From Capitulum mitella (lineage: Eukaryota; Arthropoda; Thecostraca; Pollicipedomorpha; Pollicipedidae): DNA of 64,000 nt. Position numbers and translations under genes: made by a program. The notes beneath the pieces are model-generated. The model made no database searches and had not been told where the DNA came from. It saw only the letters and a program-made list of their open reading frames with translations. Positions 53,001 through 63,085 of the stretch are shown piece after piece. The DNA lies in NCBI GenBank assembly GCA_030062745.1, contig CP099839.1, forward strand, positions 3,291,001-3,355,000. Reading direction: 5' to 3'. Each line of letters starts with the position of its first letter. Position 1 is the first letter of the stretch.

Positions 53001-56000
53001 AGAAGGTGAAGCGACCTTGTACATATGTTGCGATTGTTTTTGGCTGAGGTGATTGGAAAGTTGTATGTTCGGAAATGGTTTTCGACTTTGACCTCGATTT
53101 GACCTCATGATCTGGCCTCAGATTGGCCAAACTATTTTGGTACTTTTTTCAGTTGGTTATCTGTTTACCCATGAAAAGCTTGAAAGTGTCATTTTTGTAG
53201 AAGTATATATTTATGAAAGCAGTTTGAAGTTTACCCTAAAATGGCCATTTCTAAAAGCCATGACCTTACTTTGACCCGTTCTAACTTGGTGATACTGAAA
53301 GACGTTGATATTTTTTTAACACCAAGAGATCCGCTTTTCGGTTTTGCACAGCTGTGCCAGATTTGCTGTGGATGCATCGGACCGTTTAGGACCTATTCCG
53401 GAAAACCTCAGGGAGGTCAAATTGACCCCTCATCCGGGCTGCGTGGTGCTGAAAAATTTCTTCTGGAAATTTGGGATCCGCCACGCCCGTACTCGGGTCT
53501 AGGACCAGGGCTCAGAAATCAGGTGCTCATAAGGGAAAAGGCTCGTAGCCAAAGGCTCGTAAGCGTAAAGTTTGTATCGTTTAAAGGCCTCACATCGGAA
53601 AAGATTCGTAATGGGAAAGCTTCTTACAACAAAAGGTTCTCAAGGAAAAGGTATCAGAACCAAAGGCTCGTAAACAAGGTTCGTGTGGGAAAAGGCTCAT
53701 TTAGGACAAAGTTCACCTCGGAAGGGTATTAGGCAGAAGATCTTAACGCAAAAGTTCGTACGGAAAAGTTCGTACGCAAAAAGGTCTTAAAAAAGATCGT
53801 ATGGGATGAAAGACCGCATGGCAAATAAACCGTTCACAAAAGATGGCATGGCAAGTACAGTCGTAAGGCAATAAACATAATGCGACTTGAATCTAATCCC
53901 ACCTGACCTAGCCTAACTTAACCTAACCAACTAACATAACCTAACCTTGACCTAACCTCCTGCGGCAGATCGGTAAATACGCTTACGGCAAACCGAGTAC
54001 TATGCTTGCGGCCAACCGATTGCTATGCCTACGGCAAACCGATTACTACGCCTTCGGCAAACCGATTACTGTACGTGCGGTAGACCGACTTTTACACCTA
54101 CGGCAAACCGACTGGCTGGTGTGATCTTTTGTCTTTTCAATCTTTATCCCGTATCTTAATCCCATACGATCTTCCCCAATACGATCTTTTGCTTATGATC
54201 TTTTTCCGATACGAACCTTGGCCGATGCGAACCTTTTCCGATACTAAGCTTATATTTACGAACCTGTAGTTACGGACTTTTTTCCTTACGAGCCGTTTTC
54301 GTACGAACGTTTTTCATACGAACCTTTTGCGGTACGAACCTTTTCCTTTGCGGACTTTTTGCAATGCGAACCTTTTCCGATACAAACCTTATACGTGCGA
54401 ACATTTGGTTGCGAACCTTTTCCCGTACTAGCCTTTTGCCTGCGGATCTTAGTCCGGTTACCCCTGCTCATGTGATGGTTAGACCGATGAAGTGTGTTGC
54501 TAGCTATAGCATTGCTCACGCTAGCTCCTTTTGGTGCCGACATGTCAATTACGGCATTTTTGTCTGAAATGGTGATCAGCCACCTCCTGCACAGCACGTG
54601 TGCATTTGATTTTTTTTCATTACCAGTTGAATTTCAGTCTCAGCTTTAGTATTCTTTGCGTTTCAGTGTGGACGTCGGAGATCATGCTGCAACAAACCCA
54701 GGTGGCTACAGTGATTGACTACTTCAATAGATGGCTTCAGCGCTGGCCCACTATTCAAGACCTGGCCGAAGCTGAGCTGGACGAGGTCATTAAGCTGTGG
54801 TCAGGTCTAGGGTACTATTCCCGAGCCAGACGTCTTCATGAGGGCGCCCAGAAGGTAATTGCGTAATGCTCCCATCCAGACGAACATACCATATGCTCAG
54901 CCCGTATGAAATTCTCAGTATGCGATTAGTGTTCGGAAAGTTTTGTTGGTGTGATACCCATATACAGTCATCATTTTCCTCTTGGGTTTCTGTGGTCATC
55001 CACCACTTTACCATTTTCTTTGTGCGTTTTATTTATTCGCTTCCCCCTCGTACGTGCCGACGCTCGTAAATATTGAACCTGAGTTTCAGAACATATCCAT
55101 TTTGACTTGAGACTTCGTTGAAGGATGAAGCCAGCAGCTTATGACTTATCTTGCTTCTCGTTCGTGGGTTGAGTAGTTACTGGCGGATCTCGAAGGGGGG
55201 GGGGGGGAGGCGTAGGGAACCCTAGGACCCATTCGTTGGGAAGTGAGGAGTGAAAACAGCATGTCTTGTTTCCGAAATATTTTTCCCCTTAAATGTACGA
55301 CAGTTTTCAAAGTTGGCGAAACTGAGTGGCCAGAATCTGACAGAGATCACCATTTGGAGATTAGTTCGAGTGACACGGATGGAGATCCCCCCCGCACGTG
55401 GTTGGGATCGGCCCTTAAGCGAAGTTTCTGCAGCCGGTGGTGTTCTCCCGTCGCCGGTGTGTTCGCCGTTCTGTGTGCCGTCCGTTCGCCGTCCTGTCCG
55501 CCATCTTGTCCGCCGTCGTGTGCGCCATTTTGCCGGCCCACGGCCGCTGTGACGCCGCCTCGGCCGCCGTCGGCAGGTGTGCTCCGAGCTGGGCGGTCGG
55601 GTGCCGGACACGGCCGACGCCCTGCTCCGGCTGCCCGGAGTCGGCCGCTACACGGCCGGCGCCGTCTCCTCGATCGCCTTCGGTCGGCCGGCGCCGGTCG
55701 TCGACGGTAACGTGGCGCGCGTGCTGGCGAGGCTGCGTGCCGTCGGTGCCGCTTTGGACTCGAAGGTGGGTCCGCCGGCGCGGCTGTGTGGATATCGCCT
55801 CACGTCGGGCCTGCCTCAGACAGCACTTCTGGAGGCGTGGCTTTGTTGTCGTAAAATTCGCTATGTCTGGTCGTAGTTTGTGCCGGAGCCCAAGACATCG
55901 ACGTGCTTTCTAAGAAAATAGTGTTGTGGTGTCAAGTATGCGGCGGGTTTTCACTTGCCTGGAGCGTACAGTTTGGCTATATAAACTCAGCATAAATTCC

Positions 56001-59000
56001 TCAGTCTCGTGTCTTTGTTTTGCGGTTCTGTCGGGCTGTTTTTGTCGCCGGCTGGGCTGTACGTAGTGGTCCGTCGCGGCTGTATCGCGTCCGCCCCGTC
56101 TCACTGACGACGGTGACTGCGGCCCGACAGCCGGTCACCGAGTGGTTGTGGTCGACGGCGGCCGAGCTGGTGGACCCCGCGCGGCCGGGCGACTTTAACC
56201 AGGCGCTGATGGAGCTGGGCGCCACCGTGTGCACGCCGCGGACGCCGGCCTGCGACGCGTGTCCCGTCCGGCGTCAGTGCGCCGCCCGCCGACTGGCCGA
56301 CCGACGCCAGCGCGGTGCGGCGCGTACCGACCGACCGGGCCAGAGCGGTGCGGATGGTATGTCCTCAGTGATGTGTCACGTACTGGCAGACGGTGGCGGG
56401 GGTGTGTGTGGTATGCCCTCTGCCGATGACTGTGACCAAGTGCTGAGTGTGGTACGTCCTCTACTGATTGATTGTGTCAGAGTGGTGCGAGGGGTACGTC
56501 CCCTACTGACTGATTGTGCCAGAGATGTGGATGTGGTACGTCCCCTACTGACTGATTGTGCCAGAGTGGTACGTAGGCAGTGGGGCAGTGGGGAAGCGGA
56601 TAAGAATTGTGTCATGTTCAAGGAATGATCTGCCCTGTTCATCTCGGCATGTGAGGAGGATTTGGAACGTCTGCGATCAGTAGTTTAGGAGTGGGTGGGT
56701 TGTTTAGGAAAACTGGATGCTTTCCGGAACCTGAACGGGTTCCGAATGTCGGCCGTTTAATTCCCAGCTATGGCCGAACAGTGATTCGTAGATGGAAGTG
56801 AAATGGCTATTATCCCTTTCGTTCGCCGCTCACCACCCAGATGGTGTGATGAAATTCTTTGGGAGCTAGTCACCGCGTTCACCCATTGTAGTCATTGTCA
56901 TGTCACCCGTTGTCAGTCCATCAGATCTGTACTCTGAGTCTATGTTGGTAAGACTCATTTTGTAGTGAACCCGTGACGAACCGCTAGTGACAGTATGAAT
57001 GGTCAAGACCAGGCAACTGAAATGCGAGTTTTCGACATTGTAAGGATGCATATTTGCCTTAAACTTTTGTATAGACCTGCAGCGCGTCTGTTACGTCGAC
57101 GTTTGTATGCTTCTCTTGCCAGGCAACAAACGAAAAGCGCAAGAAAATGAAAGCTTGTTAGCCAGGTCGGCAGATACCGATGAGCTTGGAGAAAACAAGA
57201 TCTGTATTGGGCTAGCTGGCCCCATGCACTCGACCTGTGAGCGTTTTATTACAAAATGGGCCCAACATGGACTCAGAACACAGTTGTGTTACCCAGCAAG
57301 ATATACATGAAATCCGTACACATAAATTTGTACGCGAAACGTTTCTTGAACGACTGCTGAAGGGCAATTGCCGTGCATTGCCAATACAGGCAAAACGGAA
57401 TGTCTGAGCAGTCTGACGACTTGTACCAAAAGTAATGGGTGCCCGTCATTCAATGGTATTACCCTTCCATACAACGTGCCATTGGCTTGAAACTGCGTTT
57501 ATTGCATGAGTATGACTCATTTTCGTTCCTTTATGATGTTAACTGGAATGAAAACTCCTCAGAAATATTCATTCAGCTAACAGCTCATGTTGCCAAAAGT
57601 ACAGCGTGTTTTGTATTTGAATGTTATGCTTTTGTCGTACGAAGGATACTTCGGGCTTAGACCTTGGAGGTTTGCAATTTCTTATGATTCGTACACATGC
57701 ACGATATTTGCCGAAGTTTTGCTATAGCAAAGAGTCAGTTTTGAAACGTACATTTCGTTAATCTGTCGCGACCCCGTCGTGACACAAGGACCGCTTTGTC
57801 ACGTTCGTTTCCCCGTCCGTCCGCAGCCGATGTTTTGTCTGTGTAAGTCCCGTGGGACCTCGTCTGCCCACCCGCTTGTCAGTGACGAGCTCCCCTACCC
57901 CCTGGCAGCGGCGGAGGAAGCGGCAACAGCCGGTGACATTGAAGACTGCGCCGCCGACTGCCGACTTTGCCTACCCGTCGGCCAGTGGGAGAACGGTCTG
58001 GGCGTGCTCAACTTCCCGCGAAAACCGCGCAAGGCGGCGCCGCGCGTCGAGCACGAGGCCGTCTGCGTGCTGCATCGCGGCCGCCAGCGCTTCCTGTTGG
58101 CGCGCCGGCCAGACTCAGGTGTGTCCGTCGGCCGCCAGGCGGCAGTGTGTGTCCCCGGCCGCCCTTGTAGCCATGGCCGCTTCGCTGTGATGCGTAGTGG
58201 ATATGCGTTGTTTGTGGATTTTTTAATGTATCGGCGATCGCCTATGTCAGTGAATGGTCCAGACGCCGTTTTCGACGATATGTTGGAAATTCCTGAAGTG
58301 GGAATGTTTGTCTTTCGAACGGCGTTTGAGCTGCTTTGGTCATGACTGTTCGCTACGAGAAAGAACCACCTTGTTGATAAATGGTCTGCGACATTGTTAC
58401 TCCTTGACTTGTGGATATGTCGTTCATGAAGAAGCCATTTCTGGATCTACGAGCCATCGGTTAAGGACCTTATGTCGGGTCTCCTGCGCATAAACATGAC
58501 GTATTCTCTGACCACGCGAATGCGTTGTTCCCCTTCAGGTCTGCTGGCCTCTCTCTGGGAATTCCCGGGCGTCACCCTGTCGGAAGCGGAGCCCTCGGAC
58601 GCGGCGGTGGACGCCGCCCTGCGCACGCTGCTGCCCGGCCTGCTGGCGCCGCCACCAGGGGCGCTGCAGTCGCTGGGCGACGTCGCCCACGTGTTCTCCC
58701 ACATCCGGCGCACGTACCGAGTGCGGGCGGCGGCCGCGGACGGGGAGCCGGCCGAGCCGCCGCCGCCGGCCGGCTACAGCGCCGCCCGCTGGATGTCACG
58801 GGAGGAGCTGCTCCAGGCCGGCATACCGACCGCCGTCCGCAAGGTGCGGCCGCCGGCCGGACGGGGGCGATGTGAAGTTGACGAATGTCGCCGATGAGCC
58901 TCGGGCCGAGGTGGCGGAAACTGCAGGATCGCCGGGCAGGAGTCGCAATAGTTTGAAATATGCTTATCGGGCCTCATACATGGTGGTGGTGCCGTGAAAA

Positions 59001-59548
59001 CAGAAGGTAAAAAATATCATTAACTACCACAAATGGCAAGCCAGATATTTGTTTACTACGCTTTACTTCAGCAGTGTTATTTGTGTCATGACTCGGTCAT
59101 GAACAATAGCTTTTTGTTATCATATCTAGTTTTCCGCTACGGCCCTGTGCTGCCCGCCTCCTGCCGGTGTAGTGTGGAAGTCCGGTCTGCATCACTGGCG
59201 GAATTCTTTGTTACGTCAGGTCTTGTAGGCGTTCTGGTCCCAGCGCTGTCGCCACATGCCACGTTTGCTGTGTGAGACTGTCGAGGTCTCTAGCCTGCAG
59301 TCCGGGCCGCTTCCTGACGTGAGACGCGGAATGCGCCCCGGCTGACAGTGTGGCGCCGCTGCGGTCCGCGCCGCCGTGCTGACTGCCGTCTGTGCCGGCC
59401 GCAGATTCTGAAGCTGTTCGACTCTGAGGCGCCAAGGCCGGCCAAGCGCGGCCGGACCTCGCGCGCGGCGCCGCCGGACGGCAAGAGGCAGACGTCGCTG
59501 ACGGCGTTCTTCGGGCGGCGTCGCGGTGACGCGCCGCGCGACGGCTGA
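49859..59548 (+). CDS. MUTYH: Adenine DNA glycosylase, seven exons
   Basis: Base-excision repair enzyme that removes adenine opposite 8-oxoguanine. Exons 49859-50060, 54667-54854, 55577-55765, 56131-56356, 57909-58118, 58539-58843 and 59405-59548 join in phase (1464 nt, 487 aa; human about 535-546). Visible elements: catalytic Glu72 (SEIMLQQTQ), helix-hairpin-helix [11 protein letters not shown] (149-159) with catalytic Asp173 ([10 protein letters not shown]), the 4Fe-4S loop Cys227-X6-Cys234-X2-Cys237-X5-Cys243, an interdomain connector with Cys282, 286 and 289, a NUDIX-like domain with NFPRK and the 8-oxoG-reading FSH at 391-393, and a PCNA box QTSLTAFF at 469-476. An in-frame stop immediately before 49859 makes that ATG the first possible one in this exon; an unseen upstream exon spliced after it is possible. 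Confidence 0.95.
50650..51550. repeat. Three diverged units of a 110-bp TGACCT-rich repeat
   Basis: Units at about 50650-50760, 51280-51395 and 51430-51550 each read TAGGGTCKTTGAATGCATAT, then TTTCRTACAAAYYGACAT, and end GACCTTTGATGACCTTGRC. The first is separated from the others by the family C copy. Confidence 0.85.
50830..51085 (+). repeat. Dispersed repeat family C, copy C3
   Basis: GGCCATTTGCCCCTTCCCCA, AAAGACATGGGTATTCCTAC, CAACCAGAGTTTGAAGTTG and the end CCACTGGATCCGCCCCTG, matching C1 and C2. The left terminus is not recognised. Confidence 0.7.
53510..54475. repeat. Foldback-type repeat G2 with AACCT core
   Basis: The left arm (53520-53880) is built from short units around AAAAGGCTCGTAAGG / AAAGGTTCGT. 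The right arm (54140-54450) is built from the reverse-complement type (ATACGAACCTTTTCCG). Between them are degenerate AACCT pentamers (53885-53955) and a tandem of about five 30-bp units around TACGGCAAACCGATTACTA (53975-54115). The right end TTAGTCCGGTTACCCCTG resembles the right end of the element at 47215-47640. Confidence 0.75.
54667..54854 (+). CDS. MUTYH: MUTYH exon 2 (catalytic Glu)
   Basis: 188 nt after TTTCAG. Encodes [40 protein letters not shown] and [19 protein letters not shown], then a GTAATT donor, phase 0. Confidence 0.97.
54855..55576. other. MUTYH intron 2
   Basis: G-run at 55195-55207; GC-rich from 55430. No element recognised. Confidence 0.6.
55577..55765 (+). CDS. MUTYH: MUTYH exon 3 (HhH and catalytic Asp)
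   Basis: 189 nt. Encodes [20 protein letters not shown] and [20 protein letters not shown], ending TCGAAG/GTGGGT. GC-rich and CpG-rich. Confidence 0.97.
55766..56130. other. MUTYH intron 3
   Basis: No element recognised. Confidence 0.6.
56131..56356 (+). CDS. MUTYH: MUTYH exon 4 (Fe-S cluster)
   Basis: 226 nt after GGCCCGACAG. Encodes [20 protein letters not shown] and the four Fe-S cysteines, then a basic connector ([16 protein letters not shown]). The donor GATG/GTATGT leaves phase 1. Confidence 0.94.
56357..57908. other. MUTYH intron 4
   Basis: Contains three to four diverged 45-bp repeats at 56440-56575 built on GTACGTCCCCTACTGACTGA and TTGTGCCAGA. The rest is unassigned. Confidence 0.65.
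57909..58118 (+). CDS. MUTYH: MUTYH exon 5 (connector and start of NUDIX-like domain)
   Basis: 210 nt. The acceptor CCCCTACCCCCTGGCAG was chosen because it restores phase 1. A stronger-looking CCGCAG at 57826 is out of phase with exon 4. Encodes [31 protein letters not shown] and [10 protein letters not shown], with donor GTGTGT. Confidence 0.88.
58119..58538. other. MUTYH intron 5
   Basis: No element recognised. Confidence 0.6.
58539..58843 (+). CDS. MUTYH: MUTYH exon 6 (NUDIX-like domain)
   Basis: 305 nt after CCCCTTCAG. Encodes [40 protein letters not shown] and [20 protein letters not shown], with donor GTGCGG. Its last 40 bp are duplicated at 1-40. Confidence 0.96.
58844..59404. other. 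MUTYH intron 6
   Basis: The first 110 bp are shared with 41-150 of the window; the rest is not. Confidence 0.7.
59405..59548 (+). CDS. MUTYH: MUTYH exon 7 (PCNA-binding tail)
   Basis: 144 nt after GTGCCGGCCGCAG. Encodes [20 protein letters not shown] and the PIP box [12 protein letters not shown] just before the TGA at 59546. A basic RRR directly after the box is typical of strong PCNA binders. No equivalent exon is found in the left duplication copy. Confidence 0.93.
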   Translation: MLKLFDSEAPRPAKRGRTSRAAPPDGKRQTSLTAFFGRRRGDAPRDG

Positions 59549-59588
59549 CGGCACGGCGGCGGGCCGTCCGGCGGCGAGCGGAGCCCGC

Positions 59589-60150
59589 GGGGCCGTCCTG
59601 TCCCGCTGTCAGGGTCTGACGGTACCGTCCTGTCCCGCTGTCAGGGTCTGACGGGGCCGTCCTGTCCTGCTGTCAGGGTCTGACAGGGCCGTCCTGTCCT
59701 GCTGTCAGGGTCTGACAGGGTCGTCCTGTCCTGCTGTCAGGCTCTGACGGAGCCGTCCTGTCCTGCTGTCAGGCTCTGACGGAGCCGTCCTGTCCTGCTG
59801 TCAGGCTCTGACAGAGCCGTCCTGTCCTGCTGTCAGGGTCTGACGGGGTCGTCCTGTCCTGCTGTCAGGCTCTGACGGAGCCGTCCTGTCCTGCTGTCAG
59901 GCTCTGACAGAGCCGTCCTGTCCTGCTGTCAGGGTCTGACGGGGTCGTCCTGTCCTGCTGTCAGGCTCTGACGGAGCCGTCCTGTCCTGCTGTCAGGGTC
60001 TGACGGAGCCGTCCTGTCCCTCTGTCAGGATCTGACGGGACCGTCCTGTCCTGCTGTCAGGCTCTGACGGGTCCGCCCTGTTCCGCTGTCAAGCTCTGAC
60101 GGGTCGTCCTGTCCCGCTGTCAGGCTCTGGCTGGGCCGTCCTGTCCTTGT
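59589..60150. repeat. 32-bp minisatellite, about 17 units, just after the MUTYH stop
   Basis: Tandem GCCGTCCTGTCCTGCTGTCA plus GGSTCTGACGGR units starting 41 bp after the TGA, so probably within the MUTYH 3' UTR or immediately downstream. The other copy has about 6 units (681-868). Confidence 0.93.
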
Positions 60151-61740
60151 GAGACTCGGCGGGCTTTGCGTCGTGGCGCGCGGAGCCGTGTCGTGAGGAG
60201 GCCACGTGCGATGTCTCACAGGTACAAATCTGAAAAAGCAAACACCGGGGAACAAAATACTATGCTATATTGTCGTGGTTGGGACAGGCTGGATTTTCAG
60301 ATTTTCAGCTCAAGTGGCTTAAGTCTTGTAAACGGCATTTCTTCCAGGTCATCGTACAAACTGCGCGTGCGCGTTTTGTAGTTGTGTTTTGTTAATGAGA
60401 CGAACGTTTTTGTAGATCTTTTAATGAACCATTCTGTGCCATATTTGTCATGAATGCGTTTCAGAGTGGCTTCCACCCCACTCGGTGGCCGTCGCTGTTC
60501 AGGAGGCGAGCTGTACGGCGGTTAGGTCAGAAGGCTGGCGCAGCTGCTCGTCTTCTGTAGCCCTTATCTCGGTGCCCTTCCTGTGAGAGGCTCGAACGGC
60601 GTCCGCGCGCCGTGCGCTGTCTGCACGGGCAGGCGCCGTCTAATCGCCATCTCGCAGAAACTGGAGCATCTGGTGCGATGTGCGAAGCGAGGCTATCAAA
60701 ATACACGGCATGGTGACGGCCAGTAGGCGCATTGGCGTGTTCATCGGGTAACGTGCTACATTAAGTGCCGATGAACGAGGAGAACTGCTTTCGCGTCCGA
60801 CACGGCAGCGGTGTGGTGCGATGGGTGAGGGGGTCTGTCGCCGATTTTGGCGTCTAACGCTGGAAAGGGGCATATGTGAGCTCTCATCGAGTACTGGTCC
60901 AAATCCACCCTCCTGGAACTGGAAAACCACTGTATTTTGATTGACGATGGACGTAATATTCAAGTGCACGACATGGCAGTCATAAGTAAGCTTGGCTCGC
61001 AAGTGTCTTGAAAGTGTTCGAAGGTGAACCAAGGCTGGCGTTAATCTCATGTTACTTCTCACATCATCTGTTCTGTAGCCACTGAGTGTAGGATCGGACC
61101 GACGGATGAGCGTCATGCGTCCCATCTCTGGTGAGCCGGATGATGCGTCACCGTTGCTTCCGTGGAGTCCTTACGTCAGAACCTCCACAGAGTTGGACTC
61201 CCCGAGCAGAGGCGCAGATTGCGGTTAAATCGTTTGAAATCAGTAGAATGCTTCTGATGAGAAGCCTCCTGCCTTGCAGACGTAATCCACGGCCATCACT
61301 CGGTAGGTACCTCTGACAGCAGTGCTCGCCTGAAATAGGTCAAAGAGGTAATTTCGTCGAAGGCAAAGAAGAAAAAGCCCGAACAAAAGCATGCCAACGT
61401 AGCACATATATTTACTGGAAGGCCGAAAATCCCAAGGCACTCCCAAGGCAATCGAGGCAATCGAGACAATCACTCCCAGGGCAATTGAGTACTGTTCAGC
61501 GCTACTGAAGTTGTGTCTGAAAAAGGTGCCCGTGGCACCCCTCCCCCCTGCCATCTGGACGGCTGCCAGTCAGCAGGCGTTCTTTTATCTGGCAACCACA
61601 CGATACATTGGTGTTCCGGAGGCGGTAGCGAGCCTCGGTCATGATAGATTCGGGTCAGCGGTAAAGGCTTGTATTGTTGAGTGACAGTGTTGCTTGTCTC
61701 CCGCCATATGCCGTGGTCCTGTCTTTTAATTGGCTGAAAA
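60151..61740. other. Duplicated non-genic sequence
   Basis: Colinear with 870-2750 without MITE A1. No exon was seen. No clear polyadenylation signal for MUTYH could be located before 61900. Confidence 0.6.
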
Positions 61741-61940
61741 GAAGGGTGTCGATTTGTGTCCGTCTGGCCCTGGCTCACCCAATGTTGATTTGGGCCCACC
61801 TAATGTTGGTTTGGGCCCATCCAATATTTTTGCCGGTTTTAAAGGGAAATGAGTAATGCATAGCAAAAGAACGGCCGAAATAGATACGAGACAGGCAGGA
61901 AGTAAAGAATAAAGTCTGAAGAGATATACTGGTAAGTATA
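61741..61940 (+). mobile_element. Family B MITE, left half only (copy B2)
   Basis: Orthologous by duplication to B1: GAAGGGTGTCGATTTGTGTC, tandem signature at 61768-61830, preceded by GCTGAAAA (61733-61740), which equals the B1 target duplication with one change. The right half and second target duplication are missing because the sequence jumps to the LINE tail near 61945. Confidence 0.9.
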
Positions 61941-61944
61941 TCGT

Positions 61945-62520
61945 ATAGTGCTAATAGTATATAGTAATAGCAGAACTAGTACTTTATTAAAAAGCCATCC
62001 ACAGTTCATACGGCTATTGTGGCCCCCACGTCAATAAAATGCGGATAAAAACAGGCACACGCAGTATACAGAAAATATAAATATACAAGCGAGCGTGATG
62101 CCACCGGTGATACAAGGGTTTACTGATGATCGCAGACAGCGCGCAGGTGTGCCTTTACTGCCTTTATAGATCTGACGGGCGATGCACTCGGGTTGACCAG
62201 CGGTTAGACTTTTGTCAAGAAGGCAGAGGGGCTGGTATTGGAAGGGATGAGATGAGTCAAGCCACCCCATGGTATCCTGCACACCCGACACAGATTGGTC
62301 AGATCTGCGCTTGCCGGAGATGACTCGGGCCGCGAAAATCAAAATCTTTTGAATGGTGTCAAGATTTTTGCTAGTGCCGTTGCCGTACACCACCAGACAG
62401 TAACAAATGCGCGAGACCACCAGGGCGGTGACTATCTCGGGTAGGATGTCGCGAGGAAGGTAGTGATGGAGATGGTATAGGGCTGTGAGGGTGCTTCAGC
62501 ACTTGCGCGAGACGCCCCGA
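61945..62520 (-). mobile_element. Non-LTR retrotransposon 3' fragment, second duplication copy
   Basis: Minus-strand frame from 62420 with [40 protein letters not shown] and LDKSLTAGQPECIARQI. An internal deletion relative to 4995-5715 removes most of the C-terminal signature. The microsatellite tail is reduced to degenerate TAGTA text. Confidence 0.82.
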
Positions 62521-63085
62521 ACATGTACATGTTTCTTTTATCTAATTTTCTTTCTTCCATTTGTGTCATGACGTGTGGGGGTGCCCCCCTCCGGGAAGGT
62601 TTCCTGGTAGGCTGACCACCCACTGGATGCCTCCTCGGGGCTACCCTCACGTTTGCTGGTTAGCTTTAGGTTTGTGTTTGACATGCTTTCCTTTTTTCAT
62701 TCATTTCCTCCTAGGGGAGCGGGAACTCCTCCGCAGGTTTTTTTGGGGAGGCTCAAAAAAGCATTTTAAGTTAATTCTTTCCAGCCAACTCTCAAAGGCC
62801 AATGTCAATTAAAAAAGTGGGGCTACTGCCCCCCTGCCCCCCACCCCCAGCTTCCCGCATCCTTGTTATCCCCTCCTCCCTTGACTTTTTTGTAACGTGT
62901 CGATGAATCCCTGTTGTACGTCGCTCAATAAATACGCACGAATGGAATCAACGACTCGGGAACACTGCCCCAGAACCTGAGGTAGGCATTGTTTATTGGT
63001 CACGTGGGGTCAGGGCTGTCCTGATAATACCAAGATGTGGGTGTCGCGTCGTCAATAAGGCGCGGACGGCCGGGCCAGTCAGGGT
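62521..63085. repeat. Duplicated block with family D repeat
   Basis: Counterpart of 5716-6305, with the family D-like part at 62712-62890. AATAAATACGCACGAATGGA at 62928 is shared with 6141. Confidence 0.6.

Larger units (their letters stand above)
50086..54666. other. MUTYH intron 1
   Basis: 4.6-kb intron made largely of repeats: three diverged 110-bp units (50650-51550), a family C copy (50830-51085), TGACCT-rich unassigned DNA (51550-53500), a foldback repeat (53510-54475). A G-run is at 51801-51812. No additional exon is required by phase. Confidence 0.7.
58803..63085. repeat. Segmental duplication, copy 2
   Basis: Counterpart of 1-6305. It contains the intact end of MUTYH, the long minisatellite allele, the empty site for MITE A1 (60637-60644) and half of MITE B. 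The IDUA terminal exon and 62-bp minisatellite are missing. Confidence 0.9.

Noticed and set aside
57827-57908. Extending MUTYH exon 5 upstream to the CCGCAG acceptor at 57826
   Set aside because: It would shift the frame relative to exon 4 (phase 1); the acceptor at 57908 restores it and has a good pyrimidine tract.
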